Source: Thiohalobacter sp.
Lineage (GTDB): Bacteria > Pseudomonadota > Gammaproteobacteria > DSM-19610
Length of the DNA stretch: 5,094 bases
Reading direction: 5' to 3'
Assembly (NCBI GenBank): GCA_027080445.1
Contig: JALWRY010000272.1
Span: 1 to 5,094 of the forward strand
Position numbers and translations under genes: made by a program. The notes beneath the pieces were generated by a model. The model was not told the origin of the DNA. It made no database searches and worked only from the letters and a program-made list of their open reading frames with translations. Shown here piece by piece: positions 1 to 5,094 of this stretch (positions are counted from its first letter, which is position 1; every line of letters starts with the position of its first letter).

Positions 1-212
1 ACGCTGTGCTGCGTAACCTGATCATCGTGCGCAAGGAAGCCGTGACGGACCCGTCGCTGCTGGTCAAGCGTTCCGACGATCGTGAAGAGAAGCCACGTCC
101 GGCTGCGGATGCGCCGGTCAAGGATACGCCAGCCGAAGAGGCGCCGGCCGCCGAGGTTGCGCCGGAAGCCGGTAGCGCCGATGCGGAAGCCACGCCCGGC
201 AGCGCTGAGTGA
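1..212 (+). CDS. rpsF: Small ribosomal subunit protein bS6, 3' end (partial)
   Basis: The visible part is the last 69 or so codons of bS6, which pairs with bS18 on the platform of the 30S subunit. The first complete codon is at position 3. The segment AVLRNLIIVRKEAVTDPS matches the last beta strand and following loop of bS6, normally preceded by Asp, so the GTG at position 6 is an internal Val codon and not a start. After about 30 residues the protein becomes a low-complexity tail of Ala, Pro, Glu and Asp running to the TGA at 210-212. E. coli bS6 has a shorter acidic tail that RimK extends with glutamates; this one also ends in Glu, but RimK modification is only an inference. By comparison with the E. 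coli core the whole protein would be about 150 residues, longer than the usual 95-140. It is the first visible gene of the rpsF–rpsR–DUF2232–rplI operon. The identity follows from the motif and from rpsR downstream. Confidence 0.93.
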   Translation, partial: AVLRNLIIVRKEAVTDPSLLVKRSDDREEKPRPAADAPVKDTPAEEAPAAEVAPEAGSADAEATPGSAE

Positions 213-240
213 AGCACGGTTTATTCTGTATTGGGAAATC

Positions 241-260
241 AGCCGTTCAGGGTAACGGTT
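241..260 (+). other. Small hairpin between rpsF and rpsR
   Basis: AGCCGTT (241-247) can pair with AACGGTT (254-260) around the six-base loop CAGGGT, giving seven pairs including one G-U. It lies in the 65-base rpsF–rpsR gap, just upstream of the rpsR ribosome binding site (AGAGGT, 265-270), which it leaves free. There is no T run after it, so it is not a terminator. It may be an mRNA processing or stability element, or chance. The known bS6:bS18-binding leader motif sits upstream of rpsF, outside this window. Confidence 0.25.
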
Positions 261-277
261 AACCAGAGGTCAAGCAT

Positions 278-508
278 ATGTCCCGTTTTTTTCGTCGCCG
301 TAAATTCTGCCGTTTTACTGCAGAGGGCGTAAAGGAAATTGATTACAAGGATCTTCAGACACTGAAGAACTACGTGTCGGAAACCGGCAAGATCGTACCA
401 AGCCGCATCACCGGCACCAAGGCCAAGTACCAGCGTCAGCTGGCGACAGCCATCAAGCGCGCGCGTTTCCTGGCGTTGCTGCCGTACTGCGATTCCCACA
501 AGGGATAA
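278..508 (+). CDS. rpsR: Small ribosomal subunit protein bS18
   Basis: bS18 is a small basic 30S protein that binds 16S rRNA on the platform as a heterodimer with bS6. The 76-residue product matches the family along its whole length (75 in E. coli): an Arg-rich start FRRRKFCRFTAEGV (residues 4-17), then EIDYKDLQTLKNYVSETGKI, the invariant IVPSRITGTKAKYQRQLA region (about 39-56), and the basic helix IKRARFLALLPY. The ATG at 278 is supported by AGAGGT at 265-270, seven bases upstream. The second residue is Ser where E. coli has Ala; in E. coli RimI acetylates the new N-terminus after Met removal, and Ser could serve likewise (inference). It lies 65 bases after rpsF, with no priB between, and 36 bases before the DUF2232 gene. 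The gene is intact and the assignment is secure. Confidence 0.98.
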   Translation: MSRFFRRRKFCRFTAEGVKEIDYKDLQTLKNYVSETGKIVPSRITGTKAKYQRQLATAIKRARFLALLPYCDSHKG

Positions 509-517
509 TCGCGTGAG

Positions 518-539
518 GCCTGTGGCGGCCTGCACAGGC
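518..539 (+). promoter_or_regulatory. Hairpin covering the weak ribosome binding site of the DUF2232 gene
   Basis: GCCTGTG (518-524) is perfectly complementary to CACAGGC (533-539), with an eight-base loop. The right arm contains ACAGG (534-538), the only Shine-Dalgarno-like sequence at a suitable distance (six bases) from the ATG at 545. In the mRNA this stem would hide the binding site unless ribosomes translating rpsR, whose stop codon ends ten bases before the stem, open it. No T run follows, so it is not a terminator. The pairing is visible in the sequence; the effect on translation is inferred. Confidence 0.45.
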
Positions 540-544
540 GCGTC

Positions 545-1483
545 ATGATGCGTGCACTGGGCCGGTGGGTTGCCGCCGGCCCGCATCAGGCGGTGCTGGT
601 GGTGGCGCTTTGTACCGCGCTGAGCTTTTTGCTGCCGCCGGTGACATCCCTGCTGGGTTATGTCGCGGCAGCGGCGCTGGCGCTGAACAGCCTGCAACTG
701 GGCGCCCGCTCCGGCGGGATCGTGTTACTGGCTTCAGCGGGTATTGTCGCCTTGCTGGCCGGCCTGGTGACCGGGCAGCAGGCGTCACTGGCCATTGTGG
801 CTATTCTGCTGGCGCTCTGGGCGCCGTTATGGCTGGCCAGTGTGGTGTTGCGGGAAACGCGTTCACTGGCGATGGCCATACTGGCGCTGTCCCTGCTCGG
901 CATGCTGGGTGTGGTGCTGGTGTATGGCTTTGTCGGTGACCCGGTGCAGTGGTGGCCGGACTACGTGAAGCAGGAACTTGCCGCCGCCATGGCGGCGCAG
1001 CCCGAACTGGCGGATCAGTTCAAACAGATGTCTGAACTGGCGGGGAGCGTTGCGCCGGTGCTGGTCGGGTCGGTGGCTGCCGGGCTGCTGATGAACGCCA
1101 TATTGTGTCTGTCCCTGGGACGATGGTGGCAGGCGGTGGTGCTGGAAAGGCCGGGTGTGGTGCGCGCGGAGTTTTACGCGTTACGCTTTGGTCGTGGTTT
1201 GATGCTGGCAGGTGTGGCAATTTTTGCACTGGCTTCACTGGACCTGGGCATTGTCAGTGTACTGGCTCTGCAATGGGCGCTGGTGATCATGGTGCCGTTT
1301 ATGTTTGTCGGGTTGGCGGTAGCGCATGTGGCGCTGAACAACCTGAAAGCCGGGTTCATCTGGCTGGTGATTGTGTATGTCGTGGCGCTTATCGCGCCGC
1401 AATTGCTCGTGGCGCTGGGCTTGCTGGATCCCCTACTGGATCTGCGTCGGCGCACCGACAGGGACGCCTCGGGCCGGAAATGA
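545..1483 (+). CDS. DUF2232 (YybS-like) polytopic membrane protein of unknown function
   Basis: The 312-residue product is very hydrophobic, with about eight membrane segments (roughly residues 15-50, possibly two; 57-77; 80-102; 108-130; 165-198; 217-238; 241-262; 270-293). The main soluble stretch is about 131-164 (from GDPVQWWPDYVKQEL), and the basic C-terminal tail (LLDLRRRTDRDASGRK) probably faces the cytoplasm. The aromatic/basic EFYALRFGR (209-217) and the GLLDPLLDLRRR ending resemble the DUF2232 group, which occupies this place between rpsR and rplI in Pseudomonas-type genomes. There is no signal peptide or recognisable catalytic motif, so no biochemical function can be given. ATG at 545 and ATG at 548 are both possible starts; no in-frame start lies between the rpsR stop and 545. 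The ribosome binding site is weak (ACAGG) and lies in a hairpin. The family call rests on recall of synteny and general likeness; a membrane protein in this operon is certain. Confidence 0.85.
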   Translation: MMRALGRWVAAGPHQAVLVVALCTALSFLLPPVTSLLGYVAAAALALNSLQLGARSGGIVLLASAGIVALLAGLVTGQQASLAIVAILLALWAPLWLASVVLRETRSLAMAILALSLLGMLGVVLVYGFVGDPVQWWPDYVKQELAAAMAAQPELADQFKQMSELAGSVAPVLVGSVAAGLLMNAILCLSLGRWWQAVVLERPGVVRAEFYALRFGRGLMLAGVAIFALASLDLGIVSVLALQWALVIMVPFMFVGLAVAHVALNNLKAGFIWLVIVYVVALIAPQLLVALGLLDPLLDLRRRTDRDASGRK

Positions 1484-1544
1484 GATTTTTTTGAATTTAA
1501 TTTATCGAAAACATGAAGCTGTGTGCATAGGGTAGGGTCGAACG
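1484..1544 (+). promoter_or_regulatory. AT-rich spacer upstream of rplI with tandem AGGGT
   Basis: After the DUF2232 stop codon the composition shifts abruptly to A/T from about 1484 to 1515, including a seven-T run at 1486-1492. The rplI ribosome binding region follows as a tandem AGGGT AGGGT (1529-1538), the second copy being six bases from the ATG. The AT stretch could be an unstructured translation enhancer, an S1-binding site or an internal promoter. TTGAAT at 1491-1496 is -35-like, but no good -10 box stands 16-18 bases downstream. The composition is seen; the role is a guess. Confidence 0.3.
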
Positions 1545-1991
1545 ATGGAAGTCATTCTGCTGGAAAAAGTTGAAAATCTGGGCAACCTGGGTGACCGGGT
1601 CAATGTCAAAGCGGGCTACGGGCGTAATTTCCTGATCCCGAGCGGCAAGGCGACGCCGGCAACCGAGGAGCACATCAAGGCTTTCGAGGAACGTCGCGCC
1701 GAGCTGGAAAAAACGGCCGCCGAGGCGCTTGCGCTTGCCGAAAGTCGTCGCGACAAGCTGGTGGATATGACCATCACCATCGCGGCCAAGGCCGGTGAAG
1801 AGGGCAAGTTGTTCGGCTCGGTCGGCGCCATCGATATTGCAGAAGCTATTGTTGCCGCCGGTGTTGAAGTCGAACGCAGCGAAGTGCGTCTGCCGGAAGG
1901 CGCCTTCCGCAATGTCGGCGAATACCCGGTGCAATTGCATTTGCACACGGACGTCGATACCGAGATTACGCTGGTCATCGAAGCCGAGTAA
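1545..1991 (+). CDS. rplI: Large ribosomal subunit protein bL9
   Basis: bL9 binds 23S rRNA near the base of the L1 stalk and extends outward from the 50S subunit, helping maintain reading-frame fidelity. The 148-residue product has the family's usual length (149 in E. coli) and its three parts: an N-terminal RNA-binding domain (about 1-50) that starts MEVILLEKVENLGNLGD and carries the bL9 signature GYGRNFLIPSGKA (about 24-36); a long charged connecting helix rich in Glu, Ala and Arg (about 42-74); and a C-terminal domain (about 77-148) with the typical GKLFGSVGAIDIAEAI segment (87-102). The ATG at 1545 is fixed by the conserved first residues and by AGGGT at 1534-1538. It is the last gene of the ribosomal operon; a strong terminator begins 15 bases after its TAA stop. 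The gene is intact and the assignment is secure. Confidence 0.98.
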   Translation: MEVILLEKVENLGNLGDRVNVKAGYGRNFLIPSGKATPATEEHIKAFEERRAELEKTAAEALALAESRRDKLVDMTITIAAKAGEEGKLFGSVGAIDIAEAIVAAGVEVERSEVRLPEGAFRNVGEYPVQLHLHTDVDTEITLVIEAE

Positions 1992-2005
1992 ATTGCATTT
2001 CCCTG

Positions 2006-2043
2006 CAACGCCTTGCCATGTCTCCGTGGCAAGGCGTTGTTTT
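2006..2043 (+). terminator. Rho-independent terminator after rplI
   Basis: CAACGCCTTGCCA (2006-2018) pairs perfectly over 13 bases with TGGCAAGGCGTTG (2027-2039). The eight-base loop can be tightened by a T-G closing pair. TTTT follows at 2040-2043, then the still T-rich GTCTGTC. It closes the rpsF–rpsR–DUF2232–rplI unit and separates it from dnaB. The T tract is short and broken by G, so some read-through is possible. Confidence 0.9.
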
Positions 2044-2064
2044 GTCTGTCATCCCGAAAACCTG

Positions 2065-2094
2065 TTGATTGCGTGAAGTGGCAGCCCGTAAATT
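2065..2094 (+). promoter_or_regulatory. Alternative or second sigma70-like promoter upstream of dnaB
   Basis: TTGATT (2065-2070) and TAAATT (2089-2094) are 18 bases apart, each matching four of six consensus bases. This would start transcription near 2101 and give a leader of about 68 bases. It overlaps nothing coding and sits just after the rplI terminator. It may be used with, instead of, or not at all beside the candidate at 2101-2129; sequence alone cannot decide. Confidence 0.3.
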
Positions 2095-2100
2095 TCTTGC

Positions 2101-2129
2101 TTGAGCCCGCCTGTCACTGGCCTTAGACT
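2101..2129 (+). promoter_or_regulatory. Candidate sigma70 promoter for dnaB–alr
   Basis: TTGAGC (2101-2106) and TAGACT (2124-2129) each match four of six consensus bases and are 17 bases apart, the optimal spacing. Transcription would begin near 2136, leaving a leader of about 33 bases before the dnaB ATG. The position fits, since a terminator just upstream means dnaB needs its own promoter. No operator or other regulatory site is recognised nearby. Confidence 0.45.
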
Positions 2130-2159
2130 GCGCCTGTCCCTGTTTGTAATACACGCCCC

Positions 2160-2165
2160 GGAGGG
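2160..2165 (+). promoter_or_regulatory. dnaB ribosome binding site with short spacing
   Basis: GGAGGG (2160-2165) is a near-perfect Shine-Dalgarno sequence, but only three to four bases separate it from the ATG at 2169, closer than the usual five to nine. The next in-frame alternative is GTG at 2226, which would begin translation right at the conserved PPHS motif and remove the N-terminal lead-in. ATG 2169 is therefore the likelier start. Confidence 0.7.
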
Positions 2166-2168
2166 CAA

Positions 2169-3572
2169 ATGACGGAACCGGTTTCATCGGCCGCCACAGT
2201 CGAATTCAACGTTGACCGTCAGAAGGTGCCCCCGCATTCCGTGCAGGCCGAGCAATCGTTGCTGGGCGGTTTGTTGCTGGATAACCGCGCCTGGGACCAG
2301 ATCGCAGATCTCCTGACAGAGTCCGATTTTTACCGCCGCGAGCACCGCCTGATCTTCTCCGCGATCGGCGCGTTGATCGAACGCGGCGACCCCTGTGATG
2401 TCATCACCTTGTCCGAATGGCTGGAGGCCAACAGCCAGCTCGATGATGTCGGCGGGCTGTCCTACCTGGGAACGCTGGCAAAGGATACCCCGAGCGCGGC
2501 CAATATCCGCGCCTATGCCAATATCGTTCGCGATAACTCGGTGTTGCGTCAGCTGGCGGAGGTCGGCACAGAGATCGCCAACAGCGCCTATTTTACCGAA
2601 GGGCGTGACACGCCCTCGTTGCTCGACAATGCCGAGAAGCTGGTTTTCCGCATCAGCGATCAGGGCGTGACCCGGGGCTCCGGGTTTCACGATATCAAGG
2701 AACTGCTGACGCGTGCGGTGGATCGTATCGACATGCTGTTCCACCAGGACAATCCACTCACCGGCGTGTCCACGGGCTTTACCGAGGTGGATGAAATGAC
2801 CGCCGGCCTGCAGGCCTCCGATCTTGTCATCGTCGCCGGTCGTCCGTCCATGGGTAAAACCACCTTTGCGATGAATATCGCCGAGCATGCGGCGATCAAG
2901 GACAATGTGCCGGTCGCGGTATTCAGTATGGAAATGCCCGGGGAGCAGTTGGCCATGCGTCTGATGTCCTCGCTGGGTCGTATCGACCAGACCAAGGTGC
3001 GCACCGGTAAGCTGGATGATGACGACTGGCCGCGTCTGACTTCGGCGGTCAGTATCCTCTCCAGGGCGCCGTTGTTTATCGACGATACGCCGGCCCTGTC
3101 GCCCACCGAGTTGCGCGCGCGGGCGCGGCGGCTGAAACGCGAGCACGACCTGGGGCTGATCGTAATCGATTACCTCCAGTTGATGCAGGTACCCGGCAGC
3201 AATGAAAACCGCACCGGGGAAATCTCCGAGATCTCCCGTTCGCTGAAAGCGCTGGCCAAGGAACTGAAGGTGCCGGTGATCGCCCTGTCACAGCTGAATC
3301 GCAGTCTTGAACAACGGCCGAACAAACGCCCGGTGATGTCGGATTTGCGCGAATCGGGCGCCATCGAGCAGGACGCCGACGTGATTATGTTTATCTATCG
3401 AGACGAGGTTTACGACGAGGACAGCCCCGACAAGGGAACCGCCGAGATTATTATCGGCAAGCAGCGTAATGGCCCGATCGGCATGCGTCGCCTGACCTTC
3501 CTCGGCATGCATACCCGTTTCGAGAACTTTACCGCCATCCAGTCCTATTCGGACGAGGGCTACGACGGATGA
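2169..3572 (+). CDS. dnaB: Replicative DNA helicase DnaB
   Basis: DnaB is the hexameric ATP-driven 5'-to-3' helicase that unwinds DNA at the replication fork and recruits primase. The 467 residues are close to E. coli's 471. The N-terminal primase-interacting domain (about 20-165) opens with KVPPHSVQAEQSLLGGLLLDN and a linker follows. The RecA-like ATPase domain (about 195-460) has Walker A GRPSMGKT (224-231, Lys230, Thr231), the catalytic Glu in FSMEM (Glu255), Walker B LIVIDYLQLM (330-339, Asp334), LSQLNRSLEQR (373-383), the DLRESGAIEQDAD block (392-404) and the GKQRNGPIG arginine-finger region (430-438). All expected catalytic residues are present. No intein interrupts the Walker A or downstream motifs, which are common insertion sites in this gene. 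It probably has its own promoter in the 1992-2168 gap, and its TGA overlaps the alr ATG. Housekeeping, chromosomal-type context argues against a phage or plasmid helicase. Confidence 0.98.
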   Translation: MTEPVSSAATVEFNVDRQKVPPHSVQAEQSLLGGLLLDNRAWDQIADLLTESDFYRREHRLIFSAIGALIERGDPCDVITLSEWLEANSQLDDVGGLSYLGTLAKDTPSAANIRAYANIVRDNSVLRQLAEVGTEIANSAYFTEGRDTPSLLDNAEKLVFRISDQGVTRGSGFHDIKELLTRAVDRIDMLFHQDNPLTGVSTGFTEVDEMTAGLQASDLVIVAGRPSMGKTTFAMNIAEHAAIKDNVPVAVFSMEMPGEQLAMRLMSSLGRIDQTKVRTGKLDDDDWPRLTSAVSILSRAPLFIDDTPALSPTELRARARRLKREHDLGLIVIDYLQLMQVPGSNENRTGEISEISRSLKALAKELKVPVIALSQLNRSLEQRPNKRPVMSDLRESGAIEQDADVIMFIYRDEVYDEDSPDKGTAEIIIGKQRNGPIGMRRLTFLGMHTRFENFTAIQSYSDEGYDG

Positions 3573-4669
3573 CGCGTCCCGTCCGGGCGCACATCGATCT
3601 TTCCGCCCTGACGTTCAACCTCTCCCAGGCATGCCGTGCGGCGCCGGACAGTCGTGTCATGGCTGTGATCAAGGCGGATGGTTATGGCCACGGCATGCTC
3701 TCAGTGGCCGGCGCACTGGAAGCCGCCGACGGCTTCGCCGTTGCCAGCCTTGAAGAAGGGGTGTCGCTGCGGGAAGCCGGGGTAGAAAAACCGGTGCTGT
3801 TACTGGAGGGCGTGTTTTCCCGCGATGAACTGGAAACGGCCGTACACCACAACTTTGAGCTCGTCGTGCACCAGGCCGCGCAACTGGGCTGGCTACAGGC
3901 CCTGGACCGGTCACTGGCCGCAGGCACACCGGGGCAGCCCGGCCTGAGCGTCTGGCTCAAGGTCAATACCGGCATGAACCGCCTGGGCTTCCCGTTGGAT
4001 GAGGCCCTGGCCGCCTGGGACCGCCTGGCGGCAATATCACAGGTGAGCGCCCGGCGCTGGATGTCACACTTCGCCTGCGCGGATGAACCGCAACACCTTG
4101 CCAATGCGGAACAGGAGCGCCTGTTTCGTGAACTGTGCGCACAACGCGAAGCGCCGTGCTCGTTGGCGAATTCCGCCGCATTGCTCAGCCGGCCTTCCAG
4201 TCACTTTGACTGGGTGCGTCCCGGTATCATGTTATACGGCGCCTCGCCGATGGCGGCCGGCCAGGCGGCGCCGGTGGAATTGCATCCCGCGATGACGCTG
4301 CGTTCCGAACTGATCGCCGTACGGCAATGCCGGCAGGGTGATGCGGTCGGGTACGGCCAGACCTGGGTGTGCCCGGAAGACATGCCGGTAGGCGTGGTTG
4401 CCGCCGGTTACGGTGATGGTTACCCGCGTCATGCCCCATCCGGTACACCGGTGCGGGTCAATGGCGAACCGGCGCCGCTGATCGGGCGGGTATCCATGGA
4501 CACACTGTGTGTGGATTTACGCAAACAGCCCCGGGCGAGTGTGGGTGATCCGGTTGTCCTGTGGGGCCAGGGGCTGCCGGTGGAAACCGTTGCCGAGGCT
4601 GCCGGTACGATCAGCTATGCCCTGTTGTGTGGCGTGACTTCACGGGTGCCACGGGTCAACAGCATTTAG
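3569..4669 (+). CDS. alr: Alanine racemase (PLP-dependent)
   Basis: Alr interconverts L- and D-alanine in the cytoplasm and supplies D-Ala for the D-Ala-D-Ala end of peptidoglycan precursors. The 366-residue product has the fold-type III barrel followed by a beta domain and is near the usual length (about 357-360). The PLP lysine is Lys35 in AVIKADGYGHG (32-42). Other expected active-site elements are KVNTGMNRLGF (131-141, Arg138), MSHFACAD (165-172, His167), LANSAA (199-204), RPGIMLYG (217-224, Arg217), the catalytic tyrosine in VGYGQTW (Tyr262), AAGYGDGYPR (278-287) and GRVSMD (306-311). The ATG overlaps the dnaB TGA as ATGA, and CGAGGG (3554-3559) inside dnaB serves as ribosome binding site, so translation is probably coupled. 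Position after dnaB suggests the biosynthetic Alr rather than the catabolic DadX, which normally sits beside dadA. Its TAG overlaps the stop codon of the convergent HD-GYP gene. Confidence 0.97.
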   Translation: MTRPVRAHIDLSALTFNLSQACRAAPDSRVMAVIKADGYGHGMLSVAGALEAADGFAVASLEEGVSLREAGVEKPVLLLEGVFSRDELETAVHHNFELVVHQAAQLGWLQALDRSLAAGTPGQPGLSVWLKVNTGMNRLGFPLDEALAAWDRLAAISQVSARRWMSHFACADEPQHLANAEQERLFRELCAQREAPCSLANSAALLSRPSSHFDWVRPGIMLYGASPMAAGQAAPVELHPAMTLRSELIAVRQCRQGDAVGYGQTWVCPEDMPVGVVAAGYGDGYPRHAPSGTPVRVNGEPAPLIGRVSMDTLCVDLRKQPRASVGDPVVLWGQGLPVETVAEAAGTISYALLCGVTSRVPRVNSI

Positions 4670-5094
4670 GTCGCTTCCCGTTGTTTGTTGTATTCATCGC
4701 ACAGTGAAGCGCGTATTTCCCTGATCCTGTCGATCTGGCTGAGGAAGGCATCGACACATTGCGGGTCAAAGTGTTTTCTGCTTTCGTTGACGAGCAAGCT
4801 CAACACATCCTGATCCCGCCACGCCGGCTTGTAACAACGACGCGAGGTCAGGGCATCGAAGACGTCGGCGACGGCGACAATGCGGGCTGTCAGGGGGATG
4901 TCTTCACCGCCAAGTCCTTGCGGGTAGCCGCTGCCATCGTACTTTTCGTGGTGCCCCAGTGCGATTTCCGCCCCCATTTTCAGGTATTTCGACGGGCTGT
5001 CGCGGAGGATCTCGTAGCCGATGATCGTATGTTGCTTGATGACCTCGAATTCTACCGTGGTGAGTTTGCCGGGTGTGAGCAGAATATGATCCGG
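4666..5094 (-). CDS. HD-GYP domain protein, probable c-di-GMP phosphodiesterase, C-terminal part
   Basis: The frame is open from the window edge (5094) to TAA at 4666-4668, giving 142 residues of a larger protein. The ATG at 4977 is an internal Met, because conserved sequence continues upstream of it. From the edge: PDHILLTPGKL (1-11), FEVIKQHTIIGYEIL (16-30, metal-ligand His22), HHEKYDGSGYP (48-58) with the GYP signature, and IPLTARIVAVADVFDALTSR (66-85, Asp77). These are the diagnostic HD-GYP motifs; the family hydrolyses c-di-GMP to pGpG or GMP at a two- or three-metal site. The usual RPYK is RCYK here. The core HD-x-GK motif and any sensor or receiver domain lie outside the window. The RpfG-like sequence after the HD core suggests a response regulator, but this cannot be confirmed. 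After about residue 115 comes a charged helical tail. The gene is convergent with alr, so it is not part of the dnaB–alr unit. Confidence 0.93.
   Translation of the reverse strand, partial: PDHILLTPGKLTTVEFEVIKQHTIIGYEILRDSPSKYLKMGAEIALGHHEKYDGSGYPQGLGGEDIPLTARIVAVADVFDALTSRRCYKPAWRDQDVLSLLVNESRKHFDPQCVDAFLSQIDRIREIRASLCDEYNKQREAT

Noticed and set aside
239..697. Minus-strand open frame (152 codons) across rpsR and the start of the DUF2232 gene
   Set aside because: It is opposite the certain rpsR gene, and the product is rich in Arg, Gln and His as expected of a shadow frame.
1455..1492. Possible terminator at the end of the DUF2232 gene, from the seven-T run
   Set aside because: Only weak, mismatched pairing precedes the T run, and the pairing is well separated from it; no stable hairpin is seen.
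1513..1530. Five-codon mini-ORF (MKLCA) just before the rplI ribosome binding site
   Set aside because: It has no ribosome binding site of its own and is short enough to occur by chance.
1497..1946. Minus-strand open frame (149 codons) antisense to rplI
   Set aside because: It mirrors the intact rplI codons and has no family resemblance.
2184..3146. Long minus-strand open frame (320 codons) antisense to dnaB
   Set aside because: It lies wholly opposite a clear dnaB, and its translation has no recognisable domain. Long antisense frames are expected in GC-rich coding DNA.
2829..3490. Intein or group I intron in dnaB
   Set aside because: DnaB is a known intein host, but Walker A through the arginine-finger region is continuous and of normal length.
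4651..4690. Possible terminator after alr (ACGGG pairing with CCCGT, then a T/G-rich stretch)
   Set aside because: The stem has only five pairs with a 21-base loop, and the following bases are not a true T tract.
4666..4977. HD-GYP gene starting at the ATG at 4977
   Set aside because: The frame stays open to the window edge, and conserved HD-GYP residues occur upstream of this Met, so it is internal.

Overview
The window is a stretch of conserved bacterial housekeeping DNA, almost certainly from a gammaproteobacterium. The gene order rpsF–rpsR–DUF2232 membrane protein–rplI–dnaB–alr is the arrangement known from Pseudomonas and relatives. The enterobacterial order has priB between rpsF and rpsR, and there is no room for it here. 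The DNA is moderately GC-rich with GC-rich third codon positions throughout, and no gene looks foreign in composition. Genus cannot be fixed from the sequence alone.

Layout. 1-212: 3' end of rpsF (ribosomal protein bS6) with a long Ala/Pro/Glu tail. 278-508: rpsR (bS18). 545-1483: a polytopic inner-membrane protein of the DUF2232/YybS-like group, function unknown. 1545-1991: rplI (bL9). These four genes run in one direction with short gaps and end at a strong rho-independent terminator (2006-2043), so they are probably one ribosomal-protein operon. A 177-base gap (1992-2168) holds that terminator and one or two sigma70-like promoter candidates. dnaB (2169-3572, replicative helicase) and alr (3569-4669, alanine racemase) follow and overlap by ATGA, so they are probably co-transcribed and translationally coupled. 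The 3' part of an HD-GYP protein (4666-5094, minus strand) converges on alr, and the two stop codons overlap; its 5' part lies beyond the window.

How the genes fit together. bS6, bS18 and bL9 supply the ribosome, DnaB unwinds DNA at the fork, and Alr makes D-alanine for peptidoglycan, so the block joins translation, replication and cell-wall growth. The HD-GYP protein is a predicted c-di-GMP phosphodiesterase and a separate transcription unit.

No mobile element, CRISPR array, RNA gene, intein or evident new system was found. The points most worth a second look are a hairpin that appears to mask the ribosome binding site of the DUF2232 gene, the uncharacterised membrane protein inside a ribosomal operon, the long bS6 tail, and the overlapping convergent stop codons of alr and the HD-GYP gene.
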